A DNA stretch of 64,000 nt from Spongospora subterranea f. sp. subterranea (GCA_049724395.1 JAUGWO010000113.1:62001-126000); one strand, 5' to 3'; shown: positions 1-12,752, numbered from the stretch's first letter. The notes: generated by a model from the letters alone, not told the origin. Made by a program: numbers and translations.

Positions 1-1376
1 TCTGTTCGGTCATAACGGTTGGTTTCTCCTTTGACTATGTCTGGTATTGCAAGCTCTGATGTGGGTTTACTTGTTGTCAGAAGCACCAGAGTCCGCCGTC
101 AAAGAGCCTGCTGTCAAAGGCGTAAAGCGTAAACGCAAATCGCTTGCCGCTGATGAACAGGTGAAAACCACCGTGCCGGAAGCACTTCCGTCGTCCTGGA
201 CCGAACAACTGTCGGCACAGGTGCAGCGCATTCTGGGCTGTACAAATCGAGGATCCGTTTCACATGAGGATGTGGTCGCCATGTCGCAGGAGCCCCGCCT
301 GAACTGTCTCTTGTCCAGCATGAAACTGATTCTATTGCAGTCCGATCAAGATTATTTACCTAGCCAAGGTCACGCCTTACTTCATGATTTTGCCAACTGT
401 GAGGTTGAGTGGGCGTTGAATATTCTCCAGCAGTCTCGACTTGTCGTAACTCGTAAACTTCATCGTGGTGACAATACGACCCGCGGATACTTTTCACTTT
501 CATCGAAATCATGCGATCATTTGCAATACCCACTTTACCCTTTTGCCCTTCGACAATATCTGCACAGTACTATTAATGTGGAAGCCAATACTATAACGTG
601 CCAGGCTGGGACTGTTGCCAAAGCAGTGTCGTTATTAGCAGGCAATGACGCCATGGTCATCCGATGCGATGGGAACGAGTGCTGTGTTGATCAGGTGAAT
701 ATTGCTATAGATGCCGTTGTTGATACCCTTCCCGAATTTGATTGCACCTGTTACGATTCGGGTTGTTGAACCTGAAGTTGATGAAGATCTTCTACGTCTT
801 CTTGCAGAAGCCGGTCCCAACGGTGCCGAATTTTCCGAGGAACAGGACGCCGCTCTTCAGGATCTCTGTAATCTAGAGCTGGTGTACCCTATTGACTGCT
901 TCTCAGTTCGACGATATGTCCATCGTGATCACGCCGATAACTGGCTTGTAGAAGGGTTTTCAAGGAGATCATGGCGTCTGGTTGATGGCTCGCTAAATAT
1001 GCAACTGGTGGATCAACTTAGATGGATGATTGTTAGTGCTCTTTGTGATAAACCGGGAACTGATTCCGACACGCTAGGTAAACTGCAATACATTGTTATT
1101 AAAAGTGTTCTTGATGTTTGTTATTATGATGCAATCAATGCCTATCAAGGGAGTAATTGTGCAACTGTTGAAGCAATCCGATTAATGGGTTTCAACGATT
1201 TGTTTCTGACGATTGTTTTTTCAGCCGGGATGTGCTCCTTTTTGACGCCTATTGAGTTCGGCGTTCTAATAAACACGCTGGTGTTGGATGGCGCAATATG
1301 GCAACGACCTGTGTATCTACATTGGCCCTCACACCGCTTTTCGGTGTCAATCCTCACCATAATTTATCGACAATAA
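1..1376 (+). CDS. TFIIIC largest subunit (GTF3C1/tau138-like), 3' part
   Basis: C-terminal part of the B-block-binding subunit of TFIIIC, which recruits TFIIIB and Pol III to tRNA-type promoters; the 5' end lies outside the window. The diagnostic stretch is WRLVDGSLN followed by KPGTDSDTL and, after a 147-nt intron (1078-1224, GTAAAC to TTTTTTCAG), FLTPIEF and LDGAIWQR. This aligns by eye with human WRVVDGHLN, RPG and LQPV..L..L..LGCI. A probable acceptor at about position 79 (TTGTCAG) opens the first long exon. The frame changes by one base between about 695 and 770; the likeliest place is the CCC at 731-733, although a 16-nt GT-AG segment (695-710) would also restore frame. Stop TAA at 1374-1376. 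Family call is good; the exact exon structure 5' of 770 is uncertain. Confidence 0.72.
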
Positions 1377-1661
1377 GTTATCTTTATTTTGCCAGTCCCG
1401 ATTGTTTGTTGAAATCATAATTAATACACTGTTATCGAAGTATGCAATGTACTGCCTGAACTAATTTCAGTTGTATCGCTGTGGCTTATCGATTTAAGAG
1501 CCCATCATTGCAAGCATTCAGAAAAAGGTAGTGACGTTGGTTTCATGGGGAAAACAAATAACCCCTTGTGTAGAAACGCACCATGTTGGACTGAAAAGGA
1601 TATTTATAATAAATTAAACCACGAACGGTGTAGATTGAAAATGGTGTCGGTGTCGCGGATG

Positions 1662-3630
1662 TCAACCCAGAGATGTAGGCGGCATCAACGACTTGAGATG
1701 ATCGATTCTAGCGACAATCTCGGCGCATTCCAGCTCAGATTGAGCACGATAATGAACTGAAACGATCTCGTTCGCCTCTAGATTTCGAAACAGGATGCGG
1801 AATCCACGGGCCTTTTCCTTCACAAGATTTACAGCAACGACGTCGCGAATGTGGCGACATCGCCCGTTTAACCGAACCTGAGACGGACGTATTGTAGACG
1901 AAATTTCTGTCGATACCCAGCAATCGAATCTGTTTTCTGCCCCAGCGATTTGTCTTCTGCACGGTCCATTCTGAGTATGTCGACGCACTCTCATCCGTGA
2001 ACAGAAAAATATCTGGGTTTGGTGACTCGCCGCACGACATCGGAAGGATTATAAAATCTTGAGAAGGTCTACGACGAAGTTCAAGCACTTCCTCGGACAG
2101 CTCCCCAATGGGCATATCAAAATCAAGCGGGTCGCGCCGCCCTTGATAAAAGAAAGTGAAATCCACAGGCGGGAGTTCGCGAACGCGTTTCTTTGATAGC
2201 AGGTCTAGAACGTCGCGCAAAGTCTGTGATTCTAGCAAAGGTACGACGTGACATTCGTTTTGCGGTAATGATACCCGGATAAGGCGGCAAGTCGGTGAAT
2301 CCCACGAATCGGCGCTCATTGAAGAAGATCTTCGGCGATGGCAAAGTGCCACACGCGATACGCCAAAACTTCTCAAGTCGATAGTAGCGTCGAGTGGAGG
2401 CAGGTCGAAATCTGGGCACGTTCGAGTCATCTTCGTCAAGAAGACGTAGTTCAAATTCCGAAACGCGACCTCGAAGCTGGAACTTTTCTTTGAGGTGGGC
2501 GATAATGGCATCAACCGAAGATAATGTAAACGAGAGTGGAACCCGAACAGTATCAGTCATGTCGTGAATAAAAACATCAATCTGGTCGGAGGAGGAAGAA
2601 GTAGCAGTAGTGGCGCCGTGGGCCTGTAAATCTAGGAGGGAACGGGTCAACGATGACGCAACTGTAGAGGACGCGGATTGGACACTGCATTTGACGAACG
2701 AGGTTTCCTTCGTGGTTTCTGGAATCTGCGAATCGCTGGAGACATTCAAATATCGATATCAGTACCAGATCATGAAAGACCTAAAAAAAAAGAACAACAA
2801 GGACAGGTTGTGTAGGAAATGACACCTATCAGAAAAAAGTTACAATACCAAGCTGCACAATGACAATGGCAGTTCGGTGCTTGAACTGTTAACCTGAATC
2901 TATCAATATTCGTGGACAACAAATTATGAGAAATTGCAAACGTGATCCTGATTGCAAATGAAAACAGCAAACATGTTTGATTACTAACTCTGACAAGTCT
3001 AATGGTGCAGCTGCTGATCCAGGCCAACTCCTGAATGTACTAGAACTGGTTGACGCTGCAGCTGCATTTCTATCAATTTCCTCAGATGACGGCCCAATCA
3101 CAGGCGAATCTGGCAGCGGAGAATGGGTTTCGACAAGTGATGAACTTTTTTTGGATTCCAAGAGTTTCGTTGGAATCCGGATCATGGACAGATCGAGCAA
3201 GGTGTTGAATGGCAAATGGCCACCAGCTCTTTGTCGAGATGGCGATAAGGAAAACCAGATTACGAATAAAACTGCGCACACAAATAGGTTTAGGGTCTCC
3301 CGCTGACCCCATACACCAAAGAATCGGTCACATGTCACTCACGACTATTAACAACATCGGTTTTACGTCTGTCAGATACTGGAGTAACGTGGATGTGACC
3401 GTGGGTAATTGGGCGGGTATGTCGTGGAAATTTGGGCGAGGGTGAATGAAACCGAATCCGGCAGTCTGCTCATTGGCAAATTGGTTGACAGGATGAGCGG
3501 CGATAGCTTCTGGTCCTGAAGTGTTGGTCAAATCAACGGTCTGAATAGTGGCACTGGATCGGCCGAAGGCGATGCGCTCGCGAGGAGAACAGTATTTATC
3601 CCCAAGTTTATTGTAAAACAATTCTGACAC
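1662..3630 (-). CDS. SIN1/AVO1-type subunit of TORC2 (CRIM, RBD and PH domains)
   Basis: SIN1 scaffolds TORC2, presents AGC kinases through its CRIM domain and binds membrane through its C-terminal PH domain. Three parts are readable in order on the minus strand. A CRIM-like part (about 2750-2330) has IDVFIH, FELRLLDEDD and DFDLPPLD. A Ras-binding-like part (about 2290-2080) has LRDVLDLLSKKR. The SIN1 PH domain (about 2000-1665) has WTVQKTNRWG, IRLLGIDRNF and ECAEIVARIDHL. Two one-base frame slips fall inside conserved sequence, near 2410-2440 (beside CCC) and near 1850-1890. The 5' exons (3630-3340 and about 3240-2985, then a donor GTAATC) encode a Ser-rich stretch whose assignment to this gene is by position only. 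SIN1 identity is supported by domain order; the start codon is not established. Confidence 0.72.
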
Positions 3631-3639
3631 CTTTTATTC

Positions 3640-4890
3640 GCATTCTGTCTTCTCTCCATATTTGCTGAACAAACTTGTCACCATTTTGAATTTTTTAAGT
3701 GGGAAGAAGAGGAACACAAAGTGTTTTACAGAACAGTGCGGCCGGAAGTAGAAGAAAACGGGCCTTACGACAAGGACTGGAGAAACCAATAATACATATT
3801 CGGCTGGCAATCGTTTTTTTTGTAGCTCTTTACAGACGTTTGATAAATATTCAACATATAGGTACGTGGGTGTGCCCTATAAGTCTGCCGACGTGCTCTC
3901 ATCATTTACTAATTGAAGCCAATTTCACAATGTTTCTGAGTTGTACTGTAAACACGAGCACACTTCTCTATGTCTTTGACAAAGCAATTGAATATGGTGG
4001 ATTTTTCCGAAACTCAATCTGGACCTCACGGGTGTGCTATTCTACAAAAGTCTGAAGTTGACATCAGCTTTGTGAGATTGTCGTGCTAGTCCTTCAACCC
4101 TACTATGTTGATTGTCACCGGTTGTTGATTAGATCGCACTTAACCTTCTGACAGAGCATCTACATTCTTTATGACGAAGACAACCCAATTGTCTTTAAAG
4201 AGTTGTTCGTCTCATTTCTGAAATTAGGGCTAGGAAGTATTAAATGTGTACCAAGAATTGTTTACCACCTGATGCGAAATGTTTTATCCAGAATGAATGT
4301 CCCATTCTGATGGTAGTATGTCAGCCTTCATATCGAACGTATTTCCATTTTCCATTTGCCAGATGAGGGAGATAGGGAAGACAGGATCAATGGTATTTTT
4401 ATAGAAACAGCAATTATCAATTCGCCATGTATGACTCGTCGTGTTGTTGGTTCAAGTAGAATCAGAGGAATCAGATCCTCTCCTGAAAACGAGGAGGTCC
4501 GGTTCGTTTGAATCCAGATTTCTACGAATATCGGTGATTTGCTAGACAATGTAAGCCCCATTCGTGAGGGAGATATTCTCAAACGCATAGGTGGCATTGC
4601 CTGTCTGGAATCGTCCTAATACTTCAAATGTTGAGCACGTACATTGGCAGAATCATTTGTTGACCAGATCATGAACAACATAAATGTGTTTGTTGACAAC
4701 GCCAACGATCTGAGATGGCGTTAGGAACTCTTTGTTAACAAATCTTCTAGTCGGCCACTTAAAAGTCATGGAGTTCCATCCGCCTTGGCATCTCTGAGGT
4801 CATTCGTGACTACACGTTCTTGAAATTGCGTCTCCTCAAACGTAACGGCTTGTTTTTGTGTTCTGTTTCGTCAAGAAAAGGTATCTTGAG
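3640..4890. other. intergenic, nothing recognised
   Basis: Mixed-composition DNA with only short open frames in all six frames and no protein family I can recognise. A 118-residue frame at 3699-4055 (+) has no recognisable motif. No tRNA or convincing repeat was seen. Confidence 0.5.
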
Positions 4891-4895
4891 AACAG

Positions 4896-5560
4896 CTAGA
4901 TGTCATGATCCGAAAGTCTAGGGACCCGAGAATGATGATGGCCTTCAGCCATCATTTGTTGTACCAGTTGGGTCAGTTGATTACTGTGTATCTCCTCGGG
5001 GGCTGCTCCTAACAGTACGATGGCTTCTGGGAAAGAGATCCGGCCCGGTGACGGATGACGATTGAATTGAGACAAAAATAAAGACCATCGAGCTTGACGA
5101 TGCTTCAACAGTTTTGCTAATCATAAACCACTCCAGATTTTTGTGGTCGCTCAAAACAAAATTCGGGGGACGTATGGTCATCCAAGAATAGCGCCACGTG
5201 TGAAAGGATGTCACAGTAACCAACAGCTTTTTGTCATTTCATGATTCAGTTCGGCAGGAGTGAATTTCCGAGAATAAAACGCAACAGGACGTAACCCATC
5301 GGGGTGGGTTTGAGATAGGTTATCTCAGCCGCAGTTCCAACACCAGAGTGCCCACGGAATATTGGTGTAGTACGCCATCCATGTCACGAACCGGCTGGCC
5401 AAAAAGGATAACGATAATCGATACTCCTACGAATTCTGGGCCGGCGCTGATCTCCGACATTTACACGTTTGGGCACTGTTCCCCAAACAGAAACGCCAGA
5501 AGCGACGAGATCAAGCGTACATCTTTTTCGGCTACCCAGCGGGTCAAAAGGGTTTAACCT
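4896..5560 (-). mobile_element. Ty3/gypsy fossil, RNase H region
   Basis: Broken remnant of a Ty3/gypsy LTR retrotransposon on the minus strand. Readable parts are the RNase H signatures SRKFTPAELNHE, SDHKNLEWF and RQARWSLFLSQF. No protease or integrase is recognisable beside it and no LTR pair was found, so this is an internal fragment. It has several breaks and cannot be active. Confidence 0.72.
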
Positions 5561-6846
5561 GCTGGATTGAATGAAGGAAAGAATGTTCGTCTCTCGGGCC
5601 GTTGCGTTTGACGACGCAATTCCAACAAAATAATGTAGAGATGAATGACCTCAGAGATATGGCTATGCGGATAAACCCATCACTCAACGACCACAAATTT
5701 GAGTCCGGTCCGCAAAGTTCGAAACGACGGCGATCAAGTCGAACCCGAAATTAATATAATAGTATAATTGAACAGCAGGTCGCTAATGACAATGATGGAG
5801 GAGTGAGAACCAACGAGGAGAGCAAGGAAACTGATTTGGCCGATGAACTCCGACCAGGACGTGGAGCGCCTAATGAACAATGTGAGCAAATCACTTCTTA
5901 CTCCATCTCAACATGTCGAAATTTTCCGTCTCGTTCTTCGGACACCTTCTATGTCTATAGCCACCCCAGAAGCCAAGAAGGTAATTCTCGTCAACAGATC
6001 CACTTGTCTCCTAACTCTTAAGCATTTGTCGGTGCTCGTCCTCCCGGTCAGCTAAATTTTGTCAACATCAATGCTCAACACGGATTTGGTCGGAATTTCT
6101 ACCTTGTTACTCGACGTTAACTTTAAGGAGAATGTGGACGGAGTTAGGTTCAATGAATCAAGAGTTGAACGCTTGATTAAACCACAATGTTGAAGAGATT
6201 GGAAAATGTCAAAGCGATTTTGGCCGAACTGATGACTTCGGTCAATTTTCATGACGGGATAACAGCAAATTATTCAGGAATTGTGCTGGCACGATCATGG
6301 GCAAAGAACGAACCATTCGAATTTGATTTGAAGTTTGAGAAAATGTTGGCAAAGTTGACGGTTTTATTGGCGTATTTGTTGACAGTTATAAGTGCATAAT
6401 ATGAGAAATCGGCTGTGGGTGCTCTTATTGATGATGGCAGACACACAGGCCTACAGGCACCGCCGGCCAGCAAGGCAATCAAATAAATCGAAAGAGTTAT
6501 CAAATATCAAATCCAATTCGCTGCCCATCACATCATGACCAGTATTGAGAAATCGCTACCGATTTCAGTGCACGGCGCCAAGAAGAAATCAACAAAGAGC
6601 ACAAGACAGCCACAAGAGTTAAAGACGAAAAATGGTTTCTTAAAAGGAATGGTTCGACCAAGGTTTTCAGCAAGTGCGGAAAAATTGGCAAAATTCGAGG
6701 AAAAGATAACAATGATGAAAGGGAAGTGGAAGAGAAGACCCAACAGTGGTTAATACCTCTCATACTGTTTGAAGTTGGGTTGCTTGTGTACTTGTTTTGT
6801 GGACCAAATAAACACTTCATGGCGAGATTGCCCTGGTTACCTATAG
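5561..6846. other. intergenic, short unrecognised ORFs
   Basis: Only frames of about 60-80 codons occur and none resembles a known family. A short motif around 6300-6330 (AACGAACCATTCGAATTTG) recurs in reverse near 17375-17395 inside retroelement DNA, which suggests this stretch is also decayed mobile DNA. Inference only. Confidence 0.4.
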
Positions 6847-6847
6847 G

Positions 6848-7850
6848 TGGAAAATACGCAGATTTGGTTTTCCCGTGCTCAATTTCCGGATTTAAAATCC
6901 GAATCTTTGAAGATTCGCACAATTGTATTGCGGTGACGTGTTGCCGTGACGATGGCGACCAACCGATCCCGTCTTGCTGATGCAAAACGCCATCTGTTTT
7001 CTTGAAATACCAGAAACTTCGCCATGGTTGAAGGAAAGGCTGCCCAGAATAAAGCCATGGTTTCAGGCCAAAAATTATCCAAGACAGCCAGGCTTTCCGG
7101 CAATGGCTGCTTTTGTCGTTGACTTCAGCAAAAGCCGGCCCTGGACTGCTGCCGTTGCGAAAAGTCGGTATGCAAGCTACCGAAAGAGGGACAAAAATTC
7201 CAAGAATATGTCACAACCTGGCGAGCAATATCAAAAAATCGAAATCAGCCTGGCGCTTCAACGCGTGTCGGGGAATTGGCTGTATAGTTTCATCCAAATC
7301 GGAATGTTGTTCTTGCGCTGTTTTTAATGAAGAATCGCTAGAAGAAGCATCAGTTGCACCATCTTCAGATGAAAAATTAGGCGTTTCGTTCCAAAAGTCG
7401 CTCTAACTCCAACAACTTCAACAATTGTGGACGGTGTTATATTTTGGCGGTGGCCTAACGCCTGATCCATTTTATCGAAATAAGGGCAAAGTGACTCGAG
7501 CTTTTGCTCGATGGTGGTTATATTTTTTTGCGGTCCACGTCGGTGATGCCGTGTCCGGTTGATCCAGGTTGTGACATCTTCTTGGAATTTTTGTACCTCT
7601 TTCTGTAGCTTGCATACCGACTTTTCGCAAAGCAACAGTCCAAAGCCGGCTTTTGCTGAAGTCAACGACAAAAGTAGCTATTGCCTGAAAGCCTGCTGTC
7701 TTGAATAATTTTGCATCACCATGAAGGGATGGATGGTCGGCAACGTCACGACAAAACAATTGTGCGAACCTTCAAAATTTGAATTTAGTTCGGGGAATTG
7801 CGCTCGGGAAAACCGAATCTCAACTGCGTATTTTCCACAGCAATCATGAA
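6848..7850. repeat. large imperfect foldback (inverted repeat with about 340-bp loop)
   Basis: The left arm (about 6848-7221) and the reverse complement of the right arm (about 7563-7850) match over most of their length at roughly 90% by eye, with indels. Both contain the block from GACAGC..GGCTTTC through CAGCAAAAGCCGG to CTATGTCA-like and CACAACCTGG (7083-7221 and 7563-7700), plus outer blocks sharing TTCGCACAATTGT. The arms carry an open frame with a charged, possibly coiled-coil stretch (KLQKEVQKFQEDV on the minus strand), so they look like two diverged copies of a coding fragment in opposite orientation. A transcript across it would fold into a long hairpin. The parent gene is not recognised. 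Confidence 0.75.
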
Positions 7851-8300
7851 CCCCATCTGGCTGGCGTCTTATGATGATTTTGATCGGTTAAACTCGATAA
7901 CAATAACACAGGATGGGGAACAACTCAAAACGAATCAGGAGTCGAAAATTCCATAGAAAGTACCCTTAAAGACAAAAACGCGCATGTAAATTGTGACAAC
8001 AACCGCCGTCAGCGGACCCAGTGCTCACGTGAGCGATCAGGGGCAACCTCATATTGACCAAGAGAAAACATCACGCCACATCGCTCTTTCGATTAAAGGA
8101 GACGCGGAGCAATGGCCAGTTGAATTTTCAGGATCATGCATAATTCAGACGGACAGAACTTAGAAGTTTGAGTTTTTCATTTAACAAAGGCTAACGTTCC
8201 CAACAGTTTCAGATTCGGACCACGTGCAATTCCTGATTTGACAATTTAACCGAACATTAATAACATCATAAAAAGAGTTAATAGTCATAATCATGATATA
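7851..8300. other. intergenic, nothing recognised
   Basis: No open frame of note, no RNA gene and no repeat recognised in this stretch. Confidence 0.5.
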
Positions 8301-8319
8301 ACATTTTTTCATTCAACTC

Positions 8320-10580
8320 ATAATTCAAATACAAGCGACATCGAGGGCAATGGAAATCAAATAAATAATTTTAAGACGAATCTTTTGCCACGAAGAGCGC
8401 TTCAATGTGTAAGTAATAGTATTTGAGACGAAACAGACCAGCGAAATCGCAACACATTTTGATGCACTCTCCAAGGATTCGAAATTAAAACGAATGCACC
8501 AATTGAAGAGCTCGGCACTCGGCACAACTCTTCAATTGTCGATTTGCTGCAGTTCGTTGAGACAAGCGAGATTGATGGAGACATTGTTGCCATTCAAGCG
8601 AGATTTGTAAATCAGAAAACTCTTGTAGCCAAGGCAACATCAGCGGACAGAGATGATAACAGGATCGAAGATGGGTTCAAGAGAGGATGAGACAGACAGG
8701 TCCATGAACAGATTGATGGCAGCCGGTCGATGCGAGCCGAATATACGGGACAAAAATGGACCAATCGATCAAATCAATGCAAATCCAAAGATCAATGAGA
8801 GATACATGTGGAATATGGCCATTTTCAATAGTGCATTCTGACCGGAACAAAAGTTTTACATAGCTTGAGACATGAGCTTTCAATGGAGAATTCGATAAAT
8901 GAGGGTCATCATCACTAACAAAACAGCAGGGATACCAAACCGGGTGACCCAATCGATTAAGAAATCTGCAGCAAAAGAAGCTCTAGCATTGACCCAAAGA
9001 AACAAGTCAACAAAATAGCTTATATCATCACGAACAAAAAAACGGAAATCAAATTGCTTCTCACGTGATGGACCAATCTCTAAGAAATGCAAATGAAGGG
9101 CCCAGTTCAGATCAGAAGTGTGATTATGGAGACCGCTTTGTCTCGGGGCAACATCCTATGCCATATTTACAGTACAAAGCAAGCAAAGTTTGCAAAAGCG
9201 TAGAAACATCCGTGGCCAGTCCACTCCAGAAAAGCTTTTTTTGAACGAGGAGCTTTAACATGGTGAAATCCAGAAAGACCACATTACGAAGATAACAAAA
9301 TACGGAACAACGTCAGGAAGAAGACATATACAGCGAGATTAAAATAAGCAGACTTCGTTCTAATCAATGAATTTGGAGCGTTAATTGTTAACCGAGACCC
9401 AGTTGGAATGAATAGAAAAAAACATCAGAAAACTGAAATACTGCAGGGGTGGAATGATGCCAACTGTAACGCGACGCACAAATATGAAAACAGGAAAATC
9501 CACAGACGGAAAACGATTGCGTTCAAGCGTTTCGTCACCAAATAGCTTTCATACTTAGATTTACAAAAAAAACAATGAACTTTTTCCAGAAAATATCGAT
9601 TCAATAGGCGAAAAATGTTCATGATGATAGAGAAAATTACGTCTCGGTAGTCGGTGGAAGTACGAAAACGAATATTTATCAATGCACAGGAGATAAACAA
9701 AACAACGAACAGCGTATTGAACTGGATGAGCGTCCTTCTCAGATACGGGGCAATTCGCAGAAGGGCCTTCTAATAAACAGAAAGTAAGCAGTTGATACGG
9801 CTGCTCTCTACTCGGAACATTTCAATTCTTGAACAGGTTTTGGGTAATCACAATCATCCAAAAGTCCATACTAGTATCAGTAAACAAACAAGGAACCAGA
9901 CCTGTTAGGATCGGCTGGTCTTTCATGGGACAATGACAGTTTGGAACGGGCAGCCCATCTCCATAAGAATGCAATCGGCGGCTTTTCGAAGGGGAGCATG
10001 AGAAAAAGCTGGAGTTGCGGAGCAATCTGTATTGCAAAACAAGGAGTGGAAGATGATACCCATGCAGCCGCACAAAAGACCTATTGTACGTCAGTGTTTT
10101 GACAAGGGTCAGGTGATTTGGCTTTGAAAAGATGCAGTTTCCACACGAGAGCGTCAGATTGACCTGATGACATTATACAACCAGACAAATCTCCAAAATA
10201 ATACAGACCGCGTTAAAATGCAAACACGCCATTACAGTTGAATTGGTAGCTTCGAATAGGAGTAAAGACAACAAAGGCAGTAGCAAAACATTGTAAATCA
10301 AGATCACAACCAACAGGGTGTAAGCGATCAAGGATAAAAAATGACAAGATCATTATAAATGACAAATATCATTTTATCATGGTCGAATTTGCAGGAAGCA
10401 TGCCGATTATCACATGGCCAAGGTTTTTGGGTTGACAACGAACGCAGATAGAGCCAAGAGGGATTACGGTTGATGTAGATGTATCCAAAATTTTTGGGTT
10501 CGGAAACCATTCGCGCATATTGAACCCCGGCAACCAGACACATGTTTCGAGAATGGCACCAGGTAATTGCTTTAGAATCA
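8320..10580 (-). CDS. probable multi-exon membrane protein, unidentified
   Basis: Several hydrophobic open segments on the minus strand look like exons of one multi-span membrane protein. One (about 9770-9425, preceded by a TTATTAG acceptor) begins KALLRIAPYLRR and contains the hydrophobic helices TLFVVLFISCALI and LWIFLFSYLCVAL. Another (about 9110-8880) contains EKQFDFRFFVRDD, FLIDWVTRFG and IPAVLLVMMTLIYRI. Cys-rich segments near 10560-10380 and 10070-9830 could be a lumenal or extracellular N-terminal part. I could not fix the splice sites throughout or name a family; it may be one gene or two. An acyltransferase-like reading of the 10.0-kb segment was considered but not supported. Confidence 0.4.
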
Positions 10581-10689
10581 ACGAAGTGACCTTATCAGGT
10601 AATAAATCCTGACATCAAGAATAGAAACATGTCGAAAACTAAAGAAAATGAACAGATTACGATAGATTTGAAAATTCAAGAATAGAAAA

Positions 10690-10880
10690 AGTTATTGTTG
10701 AAAATTGAGGGTTAGGGTTTTTTTGGGGTTGTTGAGAACTAAATGAAGAATTGAAGACTTTGCTGTACGTTGTTGTTGAAAATTAAAGTGTTGCTGAGGA
10801 TAGGTTGCTGAGAACTGAGATGGGTTTTGCGAGAAAAAAGTGTTGCTGAAGCAATTACCATCCTGTCGAAAGCATATAAC
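10690..10880. repeat. TTGTTGA/GTTGCTGA-rich low-complexity tract
   Basis: Degenerate short repeats built on GTTGAAAATT and GTTGCTGAG fill this stretch immediately upstream of the SAC3 gene. It includes GAGGGTTAGGG, which superficially resembles telomere repeat but has fewer than two units. Confidence 0.5.
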
Positions 10881-11016
10881 TACTACGTTTAGGAATTGAA
10901 TATTGTATTGAGCACAGGAAAAAAGCCTCATAACTTGAAAGGGCTTTTCCTGCGCCACACCGGGACGGACTTCGAGAACAAACGCCGAGGTTTGGCAAAA
11001 CTGGGCTGTAGATGGA

Positions 11017-12056
11017 ATGAGCGAAATAGAGAGGTTGTTTTCCAAAGGTGGCTGCCGACATGGACCGAATCCCATAATCAGAGCGTATAGGCGCCCCGCT
11101 GCAGGGCGTAGACTGGATCATGATGAACCAGCAAGACCTATAAATGAACTCTCGTCAGACCAAGATCACGTCCTCATCTGCGCCATTGCTCTGTCCAATA
11201 TTTCCATTTTCCAACGCTATCTATACGCGATCGATCGATTACGGCAGATCCGCCAAGAAATTGCACGACAACGCCTGTCTAAGTCCCCATTGATTGCCCC
11301 ATTGATTCTTGCCCAGATTCAATTCCACGCCATATCACGCGATTTACTGTCATCTTGTGCTGATTTCGATGGTGTTATGAACGATGATCTTCTTGCTGAC
11401 TGCATTAGCTATATTCCGTACTGTAATGATTCAGGTATTCTACCACATTCAGTTTCAATCGGCAATATCACTCATCACACGTCAAAGCTTCCACCGTCTG
11501 CAGGTCAAATGGTAGTGTTGCAATCGTGTCCTCCAGAGATGTTAGTTGCGAATCTGATGCAACTCCTTCCTCCAACCATTACGTCTTCGACTGGTCTAGC
11601 ACCGCCAATTCAAGGACAGCGTACGCCAGGGCACTGGATGAGTGCCAGCGTTTGTTCGATCTGTCCCAGAATCGTCCGCAGTTGGCGCTCGCTCCATCCA
11701 CGCGTCCATTGGCGATCGCACTTGTAACTTGTAACTACAATTGCGCATTTCACCTGATCCGCGCTCTACCTTACGCTTATGCATGTATCGTGATACCTTT
11801 GCTGACGCGCTTTCGCGTTATCGCCATAGAACGCATGCAACTAGCGTATAGGCCGTCATTGTCGTGTTCTATAATCGCAACTATGTGCTGTTGTGCCCTC
11901 AATCAGGTGTCGGCGCTGCCTGGTGTCGTTTTCGATGATTATAATAATGTCCATTTCGGTGTTGAATGCAAGCGATGTCGCGATCCGATCCTATCCAATA
12001 TGATCCCAGACGCTGACTATTCATCTGTCATCGATTTATTTACTCTTTGCAAATAA
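11017..12056 (+). CDS. SAC3/GANP-domain protein
   Basis: SAC3/GANP proteins act in TREX-2-type mRNA export or in related PCI-domain complexes at the nuclear pore and in splicing. The sequence shows the N-terminal block IIRAYRRPAAGR with RPINEL, the signature DRLRQIRQEIARQ, then LILAQIQFHAISRDLL, and later the helical repeat ALVTCNYNCAFHLIRALPYAYACIV. Two frames are joined by an 86-nt intron (11418-11503, GTACTG to TCTGCAG), giving YIPSNGSVAIV across the junction; this resolves the frame change without any slip. The length is close to the single SAC3-domain proteins (SAC3D1/THP3 type) rather than full GANP. ATG at 11017 lies inside the first conserved block, so an upstream exon is possible. 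Confidence 0.72.
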
Positions 12057-12640
12057 ATTGAAAAAGCTGTCAGCAGGCGTAACCTATCTTGGCATCATCC
12101 AGGTGATAGTCACGTTACATACTTATCTATCCTACTACAGTACACACTGTGTCGTGGAAACCGAATCGGTTAACGCCGTTTTTGAATCGATTTGGTTCCC
12201 GTCTTCGTCCCGATTCCTCTAGCTTCCATCTTCGTCTCTCTCCCTCGTTATAGTGTCCTCCTTCTCTAGCCTCTTCCTCGTCTACATCTCTCAACTTCAT
12301 TATTTCCGGTTCATAACAGTTTAACCGAACTCATGGTATCTGTAACATACATCGGTATACACTGGTCAGGTGGATTACTATAGATGCTATTTACACACAA
12401 TAGATGTTCCTAGCCAATACAGTAATTCACTGTGACAAAGCTATCTCTATTAATGCCCGAACCCTGAATTGGGACCGTAAGACCCCTCAACCCCGGATCA
12501 GTTTGGCAAAAAGTCTTGGTTCTCAGTACCAAATTCACACCCCCAATATCAGCAAAAAAGTCTTGTTAGAATGATTTTGTGGAAATATTTCTGCACCCTC
12601 GACACAGTGGCCAATGCACGTCGAACCTCATTGCCGCTTC
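12057..12640. other. intergenic with a pyrimidine-rich tract
   Basis: No gene recognised. Positions about 12205-12300 are a C/T-rich tract (repeated TCTTCGTC, CCTCTAGC and CTCTCCCTC units), low complexity and probably untranslated. Confidence 0.5.
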
Positions 12641-12644
12641 AGTC

Positions 12645-12752
12645 ATGTCGGAGTCGTTTATCGATCAGCTGAAGGAGCTGAACGCCCTGCTCAAAGCCGG
12701 TGCGATCGACGATGGGTCTGACCACATGGCCATAATGAATGTGGAAGAGTGA
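12645..12752 (+). CDS. 35-residue ORF with SHOCT-like helix
   Basis: A short ATG-to-TGA frame reads FIDQLKELNALLKAGAI near its N-terminus, which resembles the SHOCT consensus (L.KLKELLDEGIIT). It could be the first exon of a mobile-element gene, because it precedes a field of retroelement fossils and a second SHOCT-like frame lies at 14.8 kb. Function unknown; it may be a fragment. Confidence 0.3.
   Translation: MSESFIDQLKELNALLKAGAIDDGSDHMAIMNVEE

Noticed and set aside
695-710. Ultrashort 16-nt intron in the GTF3C1-like gene
   Set aside because: GT-AG limits fit and frame is restored, but well-supported introns here are 48 nt or longer, and similar tiny GT-AG segments at other slips would delete conserved residues.
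9822-10073. Acyltransferase-3-like reading on the minus strand at 10 kb
   Set aside because: One frame has a vaguely similar hydrophobic stretch but lacks the family's catalytic His and continues through stops.
10700-10730. Interstitial telomere repeat (GGGTTAGGG)
   Set aside because: Fewer than two TTAGGG units inside a GTTGA-rich low-complexity tract; chance similarity.
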